The notes: a model not told the origin generated them from the sequence alone. DNA of 64,000 nt from Anaerolineae bacterium (GCA_022821805.1 JAJECX010000029.1:89253-153252); one strand, 5' to 3'. Positions 43,081 to 52,113 are shown, numbered from the stretch's first letter. A program made the numbers and translations.

Positions 43081-43210
43081 GGTTGGGTCCGCCTTGCTGC
43101 GCTGATGTGATTGTGCCCGCCATTATAACGGCAAAAAGCGGGACGACGTGAGAGGGGAGTTGTCAGCGCGCCGCCGTTGCCTCTTCAGATGCTGGCGGGC
43201 TTTTAAGTGG

Positions 43211-43239
43211 TGTAGGGGCGACTCTGTAAGTCGCCCGCG
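43211..43239. repeat. Palindromic intergenic repeat
   Basis: TGTAGGGGCGACTCTGTAAGTCGCCCGCG, with arms GGGCGACT and AGTCGCCC. A short echo (GATCGCCCGCCTGTAG) follows. It lies between moxR and the recombinase. Confidence 0.7.
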
Positions 43240-43334
43240 ATCGCCCGCCTGTAGTGACCGTCAGCGGATGGCGAGGACTTGATTTATCGACAAACGCCAA
43301 ACGCCCAAGGAACAATCATACTATAATCGGCTGT

Positions 43335-44423
43335 ATGGAACTGACCAACGCGAACCAGTCCAAACTGTGGCGTGACAATTATTCCATTTTGATGCCCGAC
43401 GATCCCAATAAAGATCAGAAATCGCGCTTGGGCTTCTACATCGACTGGCTGACGCAGCGCGGGCTGGCTTGGTATCAGCCGGACCTAAGCGCTTATCGCG
43501 ATTATCTGCTGCATGAACGATCGCGCCTGGACAAGCGCGGAGACAGGGCGCCGGCGGCGCTCTCGCCGCAGACGACGCTTGCGCATCTGGCGACAATCCG
43601 CGGCCGCTACAATCAGCTGACGCGCAACAATGATGTGCGCGACTTGCTATATGAGTTAGCGAATCCAGAAGATTCCGAAGCAGAGCAGCGGGCGCTGGTC
43701 GATGAATTCTTCATCCGCATGATGAACGATCTGCATCCTACCGCGGCGCCGGTCAAGATCGTCGATGTACAAGATGTCGCCGATAGCGCGCATTTGCGCT
43801 TGAAGCCCTATCAGGTCAGCGCCTTGGTGCAGGCGCCCGGCATCACCAGCTTGCGCGGCTTGCGCGATACGGCGCTGATAACGCTGATGGTCTGCAGCGG
43901 CATCCGCGCGGCTGAGGCGGCGGCGCTGCATGTCGATGACCTGCGCCAGCATCTGGGCGGCGAATTGTCGCTGCGCGTGCGGGAAGGGAAGGGCGGCAAG
44001 CAGCGGCTCATCCCCTATGGCCCGCTCGACTGGTGCCTGATGTACGTCGATGCCTGGCTGCGCGAAGCCGATATCAAAGCCGGTCATGTCTTCCGCGGGA
44101 TTCGGCGCGGCGGCAAGTCCGTGCGCCCCAGCGGCATCGGAACCTGGACCGTGAATGACATCATGAACGCTTACCCAATCAGCATTGAGGGCGCGCTTTG
44201 CTTGGTCAAGCCGCACGATCTGCGCCGCACCTACGCCCGCAACGCCTACGACTTTGGCATGGACCTCGAGCGCATCCGCCAGAATCTGGGGCATACCAGC
44301 CTGCAGACGACGCAGACCTACATTGGCGAGCTCGATGGCCGCGATCGTCACCCGCCCAATATGTTCAGTCCGCCGCACGATCAGCGCAGCCTCGCGCTTT
44401 TGACGGGCGCGGCGATTGGTTGA
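43335..44423 (+). CDS. Tyrosine recombinase / phage integrase-family protein
   Basis: The protein has 362 residues from ATG 43335. Catalytic residues of the tyrosine recombinases are in place: Arg I in GIRAAEAAAL, Lys in GKGGKQRLIP, HDLRRTYARN (His-x-x-Arg), LGHTSLQTT (His III) and the nucleophile Tyr in TQTYIGEL. The N-terminal SAM-like core-binding domain is present but divergent. A TATAAT at 43322-43327 lies only seven bases before the ATG, so the mRNA may be leaderless. No other mobile genes adjoin it; degenerate direct repeats lie immediately downstream. It could be a XerC-like resolvase or a stranded integrase. Confidence 0.88.
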   Translation: MELTNANQSKLWRDNYSILMPDDPNKDQKSRLGFYIDWLTQRGLAWYQPDLSAYRDYLLHERSRLDKRGDRAPAALSPQTTLAHLATIRGRYNQLTRNNDVRDLLYELANPEDSEAEQRALVDEFFIRMMNDLHPTAAPVKIVDVQDVADSAHLRLKPYQVSALVQAPGITSLRGLRDTALITLMVCSGIRAAEAAALHVDDLRQHLGGELSLRVREGKGGKQRLIPYGPLDWCLMYVDAWLREADIKAGHVFRGIRRGGKSVRPSGIGTWTVNDIMNAYPISIEGALCLVKPHDLRRTYARNAYDFGMDLERIRQNLGHTSLQTTQTYIGELDGRDRHPPNMFSPPHDQRSLALLTGAAIG

Positions 44424-44550
44424 TCGGCAGCGTTTCGCCTGATGCAAGGCCCTCTGAATCTGCCGCAATGCTTTGGGGAGACTTACTTCGCTATCAAGAC
44501 TCTTCAAAAGGGGACTAATCTCCCTTCCCTGACGCGTCGCTGCCGGCAGG

Positions 44551-44960
44551 ACAGTTTTTCTGAGCGCAATATATCGTCGAATTTCCTGCAAACTCTTGGG
44601 TGTTTTTCGGGCGACCTGAGTCGCCCCTGTTTACGTTGCGAGCGGCAAACTCCCGTCCACCAGAGATAAGTGAGGACACGACAGCGTTTTTGCGAGCAGA
44701 ATATCGTGACGAATTCAGTAATTTCATGGACTTTTTCGGGCGACCTGATAGGTCGCCCCTACAACTTTCGCCAAATAAGTTGCTTGTCGCTGCTGTGTCG
44801 CTGGAGTCGTAAGCGATAGAGAAAACCTGTCGTCTTGTGGGCATAATGAGGGAGCGGGAGCGAAACGCAGCGGGACGCAAGGTATTTTGCGTGGGCGGCG
44901 GCAATGTCGCGCGGGTGTCTACAGTTTTCGCCAGATTTGATGCTTGTGGTTGCTGCCGCG
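44551..44960. repeat. Degenerate direct repeats of about 95 bases plus palindromes
   Basis: The 619-base gene-free stretch after the recombinase holds two related units (44551-44645 and 44681-44775). Each has ACAG..TTTTT, GAGC..AATAT..CG.CGAATT, TTTTTCGGGCGACCTGA..GTCGCCCC and a GTTGC-rich end. A third partial unit at about 44926-44960 repeats TTTCGCCA..T..TTGCTTGT. Palindromic units of the genome-wide family sit at 44608-44630 and 44738-44765. No gene is supportable here. Confidence 0.55.
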
Positions 44961-45042
44961 CCGCTATTATATGCGGTCTTTTCAAACCTGTCCGGACCTC
45001 AGTGGCGCGGCGGGGAGGGGTTTGGTTGAGTGGAGAAGTTGA

Positions 45043-45789
45043 CTACGCGCTCGCAGCCTCGTCCGCGGGAATCTCCAGCTCAATTGCCTGCTTGATTAGC
45101 TCGCGGAAGGAAGGCTCCGGCAGCGCGCCCGGCTGCATGAAGATCAGCTTGCCCTGCTTGAATACGGCGATCGTGGGGATGCTGCGGATCTGAAAAGCCT
45201 GGCTCAGCCCGGGGTTGGCATCGGTATCGACCTTGACCACGCGGATCTGCCCGGCGTACTCACCCGCCAGCTTCTCCAGAATCGGGCTTACCTGGCGGCA
45301 GGGACCGCACCATTCGGCCCAGAAATCCACCAGCACCGGCAGTTCGTGCGACGCGGTAATCGCTTCTTGCTCGAAATTGGCATCGGTGACATCAAGCGGC
45401 TTGTCGAGCAGGACAAGCGCCTCTTCCTCTTCCTCGATTGCCGCTTCGCGTGCTTCCGGCGGCAGATCGGCGCTGATCGCCTCTTTCAGCTGGCTGATGT
45501 AATCGGGCAGGTCGCTGGCCCAGGGGCGCGAACGCCGGAAAAGGGTCTCGCCGCGGTAAAGCCCGATGAGCAAAGACCGGTTCTGATAATCGAAGCGCGC
45601 CGCCAGCTTGGTGTAGACGGAGGGATCGACGCGTCCAAAAACGATGCCGTCTTCTTCCTCGGCTGCTTTGTCGAAAGCGGTTTTGAAGTCGCTCCGCAGC
45701 TTGTCGCCGCCATCGGAGATGAGGATCAAGGCGGCGGCGTCGCCGATGTACGATTTGAAGTTGCTGTCGGTAAGGGTTTTGATTGGCAT
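45043..45789 (-). CDS. Two-domain thioredoxin-fold protein
   Basis: The protein has 248 residues. The C-terminal domain (about 131-240) is a complete thioredoxin with DFWAEWCGPCRQ (C161-GPC164), VVKVDTDANPGLSQAFQIRSIPTIAVFKQG and the cis-Pro. The N-terminal 105 residues look like a second thioredoxin fold that lacks a CxxC (VFGRVDPSVYTKLAARFDYQNRSLLIGLYRGETL), joined by a Glu-rich helix. Such inactive-plus-active tandems can serve as chaperone-like redox proteins. It is cytosolic, with no signal peptide. Start ATG 45789. Confidence 0.85.
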   Translation of the reverse strand: MPIKTLTDSNFKSYIGDAAALILISDGGDKLRSDFKTAFDKAAEEEDGIVFGRVDPSVYTKLAARFDYQNRSLLIGLYRGETLFRRSRPWASDLPDYISQLKEAISADLPPEAREAAIEEEEEALVLLDKPLDVTDANFEQEAITASHELPVLVDFWAEWCGPCRQVSPILEKLAGEYAGQIRVVKVDTDANPGLSQAFQIRSIPTIAVFKQGKLIFMQPGALPEPSFRELIKQAIELEIPADEAASA

Positions 45790-45853
45790 ATTCGGCTTTC
45801 TTCAGTATGTTGGAAGGCACGGACCTCAATTAGACTTCGTACAACGAGTGTAC

Positions 45854-46204
45854 TTATACGAGTCTAAGATATTCAATGTGATTTATCATCTCGTCTGCTG
45901 TATATGTGTAGTGTAGCCACTCCAGGAATCTTACCCATGTTCCAGTCGATCTGCGATCTTTGCGCGACGCAAAGACGATACCCGCATGTTCGGCGCCCTC
46001 GTTGAACAACCGAACAATATCATCGTCCACTGAACATAACACCCGTCCCATTTCGCTTGACAGTAGGAGATGATGCGCGTCCGACTTCCCCCGCAGCCCC
46101 AGGTCTCGAACTGTAATGGTGTCTATTCCCCTTCGGTTCAATTGCTCGGCAATGGCGACAGGCAAATGCTCATCGAGATAGAAGCTTGGGCTGCGGTCGT
46201 CCAT
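45854..46204 (-). CDS. DUF5615 PIN-like toxin
   Basis: The protein has 116 residues. The pattern FYLDEHLPVAIAEQLNRRGIDTITVRDLGLRGKSDAHHLLLSSEMGRVLCSVDDDIVRL matches the DUF5615 (Mut7-C-like, PIN-type) family. Acidic residues that would bind metal are D11-E12 and the DDD near residue 60. It is usually paired with a DUF433 protein, as here: its start lies inside the 3' end of that gene (35-base overlap). It is likely an RNase toxin or a relic of one. Confidence 0.82.
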   Translation of the reverse strand: MDDRSPSFYLDEHLPVAIAEQLNRRGIDTITVRDLGLRGKSDAHHLLLSSEMGRVLCSVDDDIVRLFNEGAEHAGIVFASRKDRRSTGTWVRFLEWLHYTYTADEMINHIEYLRLV

Positions 46205-46469
46205 AGCCCGCTTGCGATAGCCTCTCGAAAGTTTCGTCTTGGAGTTTGATATCGGCGTCTATCGCCGACTTGTTGCGCTCGTAGTAAGTGAGCGCGGCGT
46301 CAACCTGCTCTAGGTGTATGTCGAAGTCGTCCGCAATCTCCTGACTGTTATACTCAAGTTGAACTGCCGTTACGATATCGGTAACGCGGATTCGAGTACC
46401 CGCAACACAAGGCCGGCCGCCGCACACGCCCTTAGTTCTCTGTATTCCTGGCGTCATTATCTTGTCCAT
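46170..46469 (-). CDS. DUF433 antitoxin
   Basis: The protein has 99 residues from ATG 46469, which has AGGAG nine bases upstream (ATG 46478 is too close to it). GGRPCVAGTRIRVTDIVTAVQLEYNSQEIADDFDIHLEQVDAALTYYERNK is the DUF433 helix-turn-helix signature. It is thought to bind DNA and the partner toxin. Coupled to DUF5615 at 45854. The pair lies between thioredoxin and the ABC exporter. Confidence 0.85.
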   Translation of the reverse strand: MDKIMTPGIQRTKGVCGGRPCVAGTRIRVTDIVTAVQLEYNSQEIADDFDIHLEQVDAALTYYERNKSAIDADIKLQDETFERLSQAGYGRPQPKLLSR

Positions 46470-46550
46470 TTTTGCCATCTCCTGATCAGCCTGGGGAACT
46501 AGCTGCCTGAGCAATCCTGCGTTAGCGCTCCTATGCGGTACCGCGCGCCG

Positions 46551-46775
46551 CTAGACGGACTGCGCTTTGGCGCTCTGCTCCTTCTCCAATTCACGCTCAG
46601 CGGCGATCTCGGCGTCAATTTGGGCCAGAAACTCGTCGCTGAAATCGGCAACGACATGAGGCTTGCCGTCGTCATTAAAGGTGGTCACGCGATAGGTGCC
46701 TGGCTTGGCTTTGCCTTCGGCGAAATCCGCGACCTGTTTCAAGCTTTCGTCCAGTCTTTTTCCGAAGTCGCTCAT
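46551..46775 (-). CDS. Small hypothetical protein, 74 residues
   Basis: ATG 46775 (MSDFGKRLDESLKQVADFAEGKAKPGTYRVTTF) has GGGGGAA six bases upstream; longer in-frame starts at 46790 and 46832 lack one. The protein is soluble: an amphipathic helix, a short strand section (YRVTTFNDDGKPHVVADFS) and a Glu/Ala-rich C-terminal helix. No family is recognised. It lies between the exporter pair and the toxin-antitoxin genes. Confidence 0.55.
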   Translation of the reverse strand: MSDFGKRLDESLKQVADFAEGKAKPGTYRVTTFNDDGKPHVVADFSDEFLAQIDAEIAAERELEKEQSAKAQSV

Positions 46776-46839
46776 TGAGGATTCCCCCATCTGAATCAAA
46801 GTGTACACGTTGGATATAGCAAATGCAATCAAAGCGCCG

Positions 46840-48645
46840 CTACCCCGCCATGCGCTCGATGTACTCCAGGCTTTGATGACGGAAGTAGGAATCGTAGAGC
46901 GTGGCGTAATGCCCGCCGTTGGCCATCAGCGTGTCATGGGTACCCGACTCGATGATCTCGCCCTGTTCGAGCACGATGATGCGGTCGGCATGTTGAATCG
47001 TCGACAGACGATGCGCGATCACGATCGACGTGCGGTCGCCCAACAGCGTATCGAGCCCCTCCTGAATAAGCGTCTCGGTCAGCGGATCGACGCTGGCGGT
47101 CGCTTCATCGAGGATGAAGATCGCCGGATCTTGCAGCAGCACGCGCGCAATCGCCACTAGCTGCCGCTGCCCCATCGACAGGTTGTTGCCGCGCTCGCCG
47201 GCCTGCGTTTCCAAGCCTTCTTGCAGGCTGACCAGCCAATCGCCGCGCCCGACTTGATGCGCGACCGCAATCACCTCGTCGTCGGTGGCATCAGGTTTGC
47301 CGTAGCGGATATTGTCCATCACCGTGCCATCGAACAGAAAGGGCGTTTGCGTCACCACGCCCAGCTGCGAGCGGTAATTCGACAGGTTAAAATAACGGAT
47401 GTCCACCCCGTCTATCAACAGATCGCCGTCTTGATATTCATAAAAGCGGCTGATCAGTTTGGCGATACTCGACTTGCCCGAACCTGTATGCCCGACCAGC
47501 GCCAAGGTCTCGCCAGGCTGAATCCGCAGGCTGAAGTCTTTCAGCACCTGCTCGCCTTCGTTGTAGTGGAAATCCATGTTGACGAACTCGATCTCGCCCT
47601 CCAGCTGGTCCACCGGGTCATCAGCCTTCTGCTTGACCAGAGCTTCAGCGTCAATCAGGGCAAAAACGCGTTCGCCGGCTGCCAAACCCAGCTGAAACTG
47701 GCTCCAGAAGGACGAAATGCTCGTCAGCGGGAACCAGATCATGCCCATGCCCTGGATGAACAAGAACCACTCGCCGGCAGTCAGAACGCCTTGCTGCGCC
47801 ATGCCAATGCCAAACCAAACGACCGCCGCTGTGCCCAAGCCCGCGATCGTGACCAGGATGGGGAAGATGCTGCCGAATACGAAGCCGTTGATCTTCTCGA
47901 CCTCATACGACTCATGATTAACCGTCTTGAATTCGTCGTAGATCATCTGCTCACGGCGAAATGCCTTTGCTACTCCGATGCCGCTGATCGACTCTTGAAT
48001 ATGGGCGTTGACCGTCGCCAACTGCCGGCGCGAATTGGTCACCGTACGCCGGGCCACCGTGCGAAACTTCAGCGCGGTGTAAACGATGAAGGGAATGATC
48101 GACATCAGGACCCAGGTCATGTTCACGTTGACGGTGAACAGGTAGATGATCAGCAGCGCGACCAGCAGCAGGCGGCTCATCAGGTTGATGCTCAGGCGCA
48201 CCGTCTCCGAGAATGCTTGGGTATCCGAGAGCACGCGGCTGACGACCTTGCCGGTCGGGTATTGATCGTAGAAGGACATATCGCGCTCGGTCACGGCGTT
48301 GAAGGCGTCTTCGCGCAGATCAAAGGTGACATCGCCGACCGCCTCCGCCGAGAGCCACTGACGGATCATATTGGCGACCCAGCCGGCGCTCGCCGCCAAT
48401 CCCAAAATGATCGACGCCCCAATCGGGTCAAAGGTCTCAGGGGTGAATTGCAGTTGATCGAGCGCTTGTGAAACGACCACCGGCAAGATCAGGTCCATCA
48501 GCGAGCTGAGAAAGACCACCGCGCCGACGACGAGCATCTTCCATAAATGCGGCTTGAAGTAGCCCAGGATGCGTTTGACCAGTTGCCAGTCAGAGTATTG
48601 GCGATCGTAATCTTCGGCGTCCAAGCCGTCCATAATGAAGCCCAT
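46840..48645 (-). CDS. ABC exporter half-transporter (catalytically competent Walker B, degenerate signature)
   Basis: The protein has 601 residues: six membrane helices followed by a nucleotide-binding domain. Walker A is GHTGSGKSS, the signature is LSMGQRQ (canonical LSGGQ altered), and Walker B is FILDEATAS with the catalytic Glu kept. The partner at 48645 has the opposite pattern, which fits a TM287/288- or BmrCD-type heterodimer with one canonical and one degenerate ATP site. The start overlaps the partner's stop as TAATG, after GGGAGGAGG, so synthesis is tightly coupled. Substrate (drug, lipid or peptide) unknown. Confidence 0.9.
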   Translation of the reverse strand: MGFIMDGLDAEDYDRQYSDWQLVKRILGYFKPHLWKMLVVGAVVFLSSLMDLILPVVVSQALDQLQFTPETFDPIGASIILGLAASAGWVANMIRQWLSAEAVGDVTFDLREDAFNAVTERDMSFYDQYPTGKVVSRVLSDTQAFSETVRLSINLMSRLLLVALLIIYLFTVNVNMTWVLMSIIPFIVYTALKFRTVARRTVTNSRRQLATVNAHIQESISGIGVAKAFRREQMIYDEFKTVNHESYEVEKINGFVFGSIFPILVTIAGLGTAAVVWFGIGMAQQGVLTAGEWFLFIQGMGMIWFPLTSISSFWSQFQLGLAAGERVFALIDAEALVKQKADDPVDQLEGEIEFVNMDFHYNEGEQVLKDFSLRIQPGETLALVGHTGSGKSSIAKLISRFYEYQDGDLLIDGVDIRYFNLSNYRSQLGVVTQTPFLFDGTVMDNIRYGKPDATDDEVIAVAHQVGRGDWLVSLQEGLETQAGERGNNLSMGQRQLVAIARVLLQDPAIFILDEATASVDPLTETLIQEGLDTLLGDRTSIVIAHRLSTIQHADRIIVLEQGEIIESGTHDTLMANGGHYATLYDSYFRHQSLEYIERMAG

Positions 48646-50444
48646 TAGGTGCCTCCTCCCGCTGCCAGTTGCCCGACTCTTTCCTCGAAGACGTCGTAGC
48701 GGGCGAATATCCGTCGGTAGTGATCGGAGCTGAGCAGCAGCTCTGCGTGCGAGCCATTGGCGATCGCGCGGCCGTTTTCCAGGACGATGATGCGGTCCGC
48801 CCAGCGGATCTGCGATAGACGATGGGTGATCAGGATCGTCGTCCGCCCCTCTTGCGCCCGGCGCATCGCTTTCTGAATCTCGTCTTCGGTCGCGCTGTCG
48901 ATGGCGCTTGTCGAGTCGTCCAGGATCAGAATCCGCGGTTGCCGCAAGAAGGCGCGCGCCAATGCCAGCCGCTGCCGCTGCCCGCCGGAGAGGGTGACGC
49001 CGCGCTCGCCGATTTCGCTGTCGTAGCCGTCGTTGAATGACATGATGAAGTCATGCGCCTGCGCTTCTTTTGCGGCGGTTTCAATCTCCGCCTGCGTCGC
49101 GCTTTGTACGCCGAAGGATATGTTATCGGCGATTGAGCGCGAGAAAAGGAAGATGTCCTGTTCGATCTTGCCCATTTGCGAGCGCAGCCGATCCAGATTC
49201 CAATCGCGCACATCAACGCCGTCAATCAAGACGCGGCCCTCATCGACATCGTAGGTGCGGCTGACCAGTTGCGTCAGCGTCGACTTGCCGGAGCCGGTCT
49301 GCCCGACGATGGCGACGGTCTGCCCGGGCGCCACGCGAAACGAAACATCCTCGAGCACGGCGCTGCCGTGGAATTTGAAGGTCACGTTTTCGAACTCAAT
49401 GGCGCCATCCACGTCGCCTCGATGGCCGGCGAGGTTCTCATCAATGTCGGTGCGCTGCTCGATCAATTCGAGGATGCGGCGCGCGCCAGCGAGTCCCAGT
49501 TGAATCATGCTGATCGAAAATAGCGAGATGAAGACTGGGAAAGAAAGCACTTGCATCAAGCCGGCGACGGCGATGATATCGCCAATGCTAAGGATGCCGC
49601 GCTCGTGCATATTCAAGCAGTGCAGGAAGAAGAAGCCGAAGGCAATGCCGAACATGAGCAAGGGCAGGTAAGCCGCTTCGATCTTGCCTTGCTGTACGAA
49701 GAAGTCGCGGAACTTCCAGGCGTTGCGCCTGAATTTTTTGCGTTCTTCAACTTCTTGCGCCGCCACTTTCACGATCTCGATGCCGCTGATCGTCTCCTCG
49801 AGACGGGCGCTAAGCGTGCCGTATTGCATGCGCTGCTGCATCATCACCGGTTCCAGCCGGCGCATATAGCGGCGTACGATGATGACGTAAACGATGACGA
49901 ATAGAATCGGCACCAGCAGCAATTCCAGATTGATGGCGGCAATGTAAATCATGGGAACGGCGAAACCCAGCACCATATCAAAGATGAACATGATGCCTGG
50001 GTGAATTACGAAATTGAGCTGGCGCACGTCATCGGTCGCGCGCGCCATGATATCGCCAACGCGCTGCTGGTCGTGGAATGTTTGGCTCTTGCCCAGCAGG
50101 CTGGCGTAGAGCTCGTGCCGTGAATCGCGCTCGACCCGCGTCGACAAGATCACCATCACCAGCGACCCAAGCAGCGAAAACAAGCCGTCCGAAACTGATA
50201 AAATCAGCACCGCCAGGCTGACGGCAATGACCGCCTGCGCGTCCCCGCCCTCGATGATCAGCTCGGCGCCGCGGCCGAACATCACCCGCGCTCCGGAAAA
50301 GGCGGTATAGGTCAGCGCGAAGCCCACCAAGCCGACGAATAAATAGAGTTTGTGTTCAAGGCAGTGCGAGATGATCCAACGGACCGGACCACTGCGGTTG
50401 TAATCCCGCAAGTCTTCAACTGAGAACTCGCTCTTGTGGTTCAA
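48645..50444 (-). CDS. ABC exporter half-transporter (Walker B Glu replaced by Asp)
   Basis: The protein has 599 residues with an ABC type-I exporter membrane domain and an NBD. Walker A is GQTGSGKST and the signature is a canonical LSGGQRQ. Walker B reads LILDDSTSAID, with Asp in place of the catalytic Glu. This is the standard signature of the degenerate-site subunit of heterodimeric exporters. It is first in a two-gene operon with 46840. The first 30 residues (MNHKSEFSVEDLRDYNRSGPVRW) are a short cytosolic lead. Confidence 0.9.
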   Translation of the reverse strand: MNHKSEFSVEDLRDYNRSGPVRWIISHCLEHKLYLFVGLVGFALTYTAFSGARVMFGRGAELIIEGGDAQAVIAVSLAVLILSVSDGLFSLLGSLVMVILSTRVERDSRHELYASLLGKSQTFHDQQRVGDIMARATDDVRQLNFVIHPGIMFIFDMVLGFAVPMIYIAAINLELLLVPILFVIVYVIIVRRYMRRLEPVMMQQRMQYGTLSARLEETISGIEIVKVAAQEVEERKKFRRNAWKFRDFFVQQGKIEAAYLPLLMFGIAFGFFFLHCLNMHERGILSIGDIIAVAGLMQVLSFPVFISLFSISMIQLGLAGARRILELIEQRTDIDENLAGHRGDVDGAIEFENVTFKFHGSAVLEDVSFRVAPGQTVAIVGQTGSGKSTLTQLVSRTYDVDEGRVLIDGVDVRDWNLDRLRSQMGKIEQDIFLFSRSIADNISFGVQSATQAEIETAAKEAQAHDFIMSFNDGYDSEIGERGVTLSGGQRQRLALARAFLRQPRILILDDSTSAIDSATEDEIQKAMRRAQEGRTTILITHRLSQIRWADRIIVLENGRAIANGSHAELLLSSDHYRRIFARYDVFEERVGQLAAGGGT

Positions 50445-50677
50445 TGCTTGCTCCTGTGTTTGGTCTGACCTCGAACATTAGTTCAAGGGCAAAGGAATGT
50501 ACATGACTTGCCTACGAAGCGCAAGGGTGGTGTTGCGCTTTTTGACCATATTGGTCCTTTGTTCGCGGCGAGAAAACGAGCCGCTGATCCACAATTGCAA
50601 TAGAAGGCTGAACTGCGAGGCAGCGATCTGCGGCGTGTGTGATAAGCGATTATTTGTGTAACTTATCTAAAGTATCC

Positions 50678-50705
50678 TTGATATAAGATGTATAGTTTAT
50701 ATAGA
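50678..50705 (+). promoter_or_regulatory. Sigma70-type promoter for a 49-residue membrane protein
   Basis: TTGATA at 50678-50683, 16-base spacer, TATAGA at 50700-50705, then ATG 50735 with its AAAGGAG. The rest of the 290-base spacer from 50445 shows no other gene. Confidence 0.6.
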
Positions 50706-50734
50706 ATGAAGACGGTGGAGAAAGGAGAATGGTC

Positions 50735-50884
50735 ATGACATCCTTTACCCTTGCTTTTACCGAATTGTGGCGCATTCTGTTTCTGTATTTCATTCTGCTA
50801 TTTCCTGGCGCCATCTGGTATGTATCGCATGGGCCCTTCAAACCAGGTGACAACGACAAAAACGAGTTCCATACAAAGTCATAG
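50735..50884 (+). CDS. 49-residue single-pass membrane protein, unknown function
   Basis: ATG 50735 has AAAGGAG at 50721-50727; in-frame ATG 50729 is too close to it. The sequence begins MTSFTLAFTELWRILFLYFI, continues LLFPGAIWYV as one hydrophobic helix, and ends in a polar tail (SHGPFKPGDNDKNEFHTKS). With a promoter upstream and a strong hairpin terminator at 50956, this is a self-contained transcription unit. Small membrane proteins of this size often modulate larger membrane complexes. The divergent ABC exporter is a possible partner by position only. Confidence 0.6.
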   Translation: MTSFTLAFTELWRILFLYFILLFPGAIWYVSHGPFKPGDNDKNEFHTKS

Positions 50885-50955
50885 CGGCGCGCCCCCGCCT
50901 GTGGGCGGCGGTGGATTGCAGCGCGGGGCGAAATGCGTTGAGGAAAACTGAACAG

Positions 50956-50983
50956 CGGACGGGCGATGGCTCGTCCGTTTTGT
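50956..50983 (+). terminator. Rho-independent terminator
   Basis: A stem CGGACGGGC / GCTCGTCCG (50956-50964 and 50969-50977; one G-U pair) with loop GATG is followed by TTTTGTT. It sits 72 bases past the small membrane gene and 80 bases before the nucleotidase gene. Confidence 0.7.
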
Positions 50984-51063
50984 TCCACAGAAAACAGCGC
51001 ATATCAAATTCGCGCCCTGCCGATTATCATCTCCCTTTGGGATCAAACCTCAAAGGATAAGCC

Positions 51064-52014
51064 ATGCAAGCCCTCCTCGCCGCCGTGCGCGATGCCGCCG
51101 AACTCTGCCGCCTCGTCCAGGACAACTTCCTCAGCGCCAACACCAAAGCCGATGGCGACCACAGCGAGCCGGTCACCATAGCCGACTACGGCTCGCAGGC
51201 GATCATCTGCCGCGCGCTGCAGCAGCGCTATCCGTACGATGCCGTCATCGCCGAAGAATCTGGCGCGCAATTCAGCCAACTTGTCGCAGCCGACCAGCGC
51301 GCTCAGATTGCGCAGCTATTATCCCAAGTCCTCCGTCAAGCGGTCGCTGAATCAGAATTGATCGCCTGGCTTGATTTCGGCGCCGGGCGCAAAGCGGCCC
51401 GCACCTGGGTCATTGACCCGATCGACGGCACCAAGGGCTTCCTCGCAAGGCGGCATTACGCCATCGCCTGCGGATTGCTGCTGGAAGGGCAGGTGGCGGA
51501 TGGCATCGTGGCCGCGCCCGGGTATAACGATGGCGAAGGCGCGCTATTCTACACGCGCGAAGGCGCCTGCTACCGAGCGCCGCTTGCCGCTGGCGACGGC
51601 AGGCGCGTCGCCGTCTCGCCGCGACAAGAACCAGCCGACATCATCGCCGCGCAGAGCTACGAACGCGCCCACGCCAGCAAATCGCGCATGGCGCGCGCCC
51701 GTGAATTGGCCGGGCTGGGCAACGTCCGCGTCCTCGAATTGGACAGCATGGAGAAATACGCCCTGGTCGCTTGCGGCGATGCTGATCTTTATATGCGATT
51801 GCCGCGCGCGGGCAGCCGCTACGCGCACAAGATCTGGGATCATGCCGCCGGCGTCGCGCTGGTGCGGGCGGCTGGCGGGGCAGTCACCGACCTCGATGGC
51901 GGACCGCTAGACTTCTCTCAGGGTAAGACGCTGCCCAATCCAGGCATGATCATCAGCAACGGCGCGCATCACCAGCGCGTCGTCGAGGCGGTGGGGCAAG
52001 TGATGGCGGAGTAG
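51064..52014 (+). CDS. 3'(2'),5'-bisphosphate nucleotidase / inositol monophosphatase family
   Basis: The protein has 316 residues. Metal-binding motifs of the lithium-sensitive phosphatase fold are EPVTIADYGSQ, VIAEES, WVIDPIDGTKGFLARRHYAIACGLL and KIWDHAAGVALVRAAGG. The insertion around 68-110 and the GTKGFLR-like stretch favour the HAL2/CysQ bisphosphate nucleotidase branch (PAP to AMP) over plain inositol monophosphatase. This would clear PAP from sulfate assimilation. AAAGGATAA lies before ATG 51064. A terminator lies just upstream, so it is a separate unit. Confidence 0.87.
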   Translation: MQALLAAVRDAAELCRLVQDNFLSANTKADGDHSEPVTIADYGSQAIICRALQQRYPYDAVIAEESGAQFSQLVAADQRAQIAQLLSQVLRQAVAESELIAWLDFGAGRKAARTWVIDPIDGTKGFLARRHYAIACGLLLEGQVADGIVAAPGYNDGEGALFYTREGACYRAPLAAGDGRRVAVSPRQEPADIIAAQSYERAHASKSRMARARELAGLGNVRVLELDSMEKYALVACGDADLYMRLPRAGSRYAHKIWDHAAGVALVRAAGGAVTDLDGGPLDFSQGKTLPNPGMIISNGAHHQRVVEAVGQVMAE

Positions 52015-52113
52015 CTGCCCCGGCAGTCGTATAACACTTGTAGGTTGTGGCTAGCCCGATTCTCTCGACAATTGAATAAACGCCTCTTGCTGAATTCTGG
52101 GGAGATGAAGCAG

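Noticed and set aside
47221..48471. 416-codon plus-strand frame
   Set aside because: Antisense shadow of the ABC exporter gene at 46840; no family pattern and His/Gln/Arg-rich composition.
50650..50988. 112-codon minus-strand frame
   Set aside because: It covers the promoter, small gene and terminator of the opposite strand; no ribosome site.
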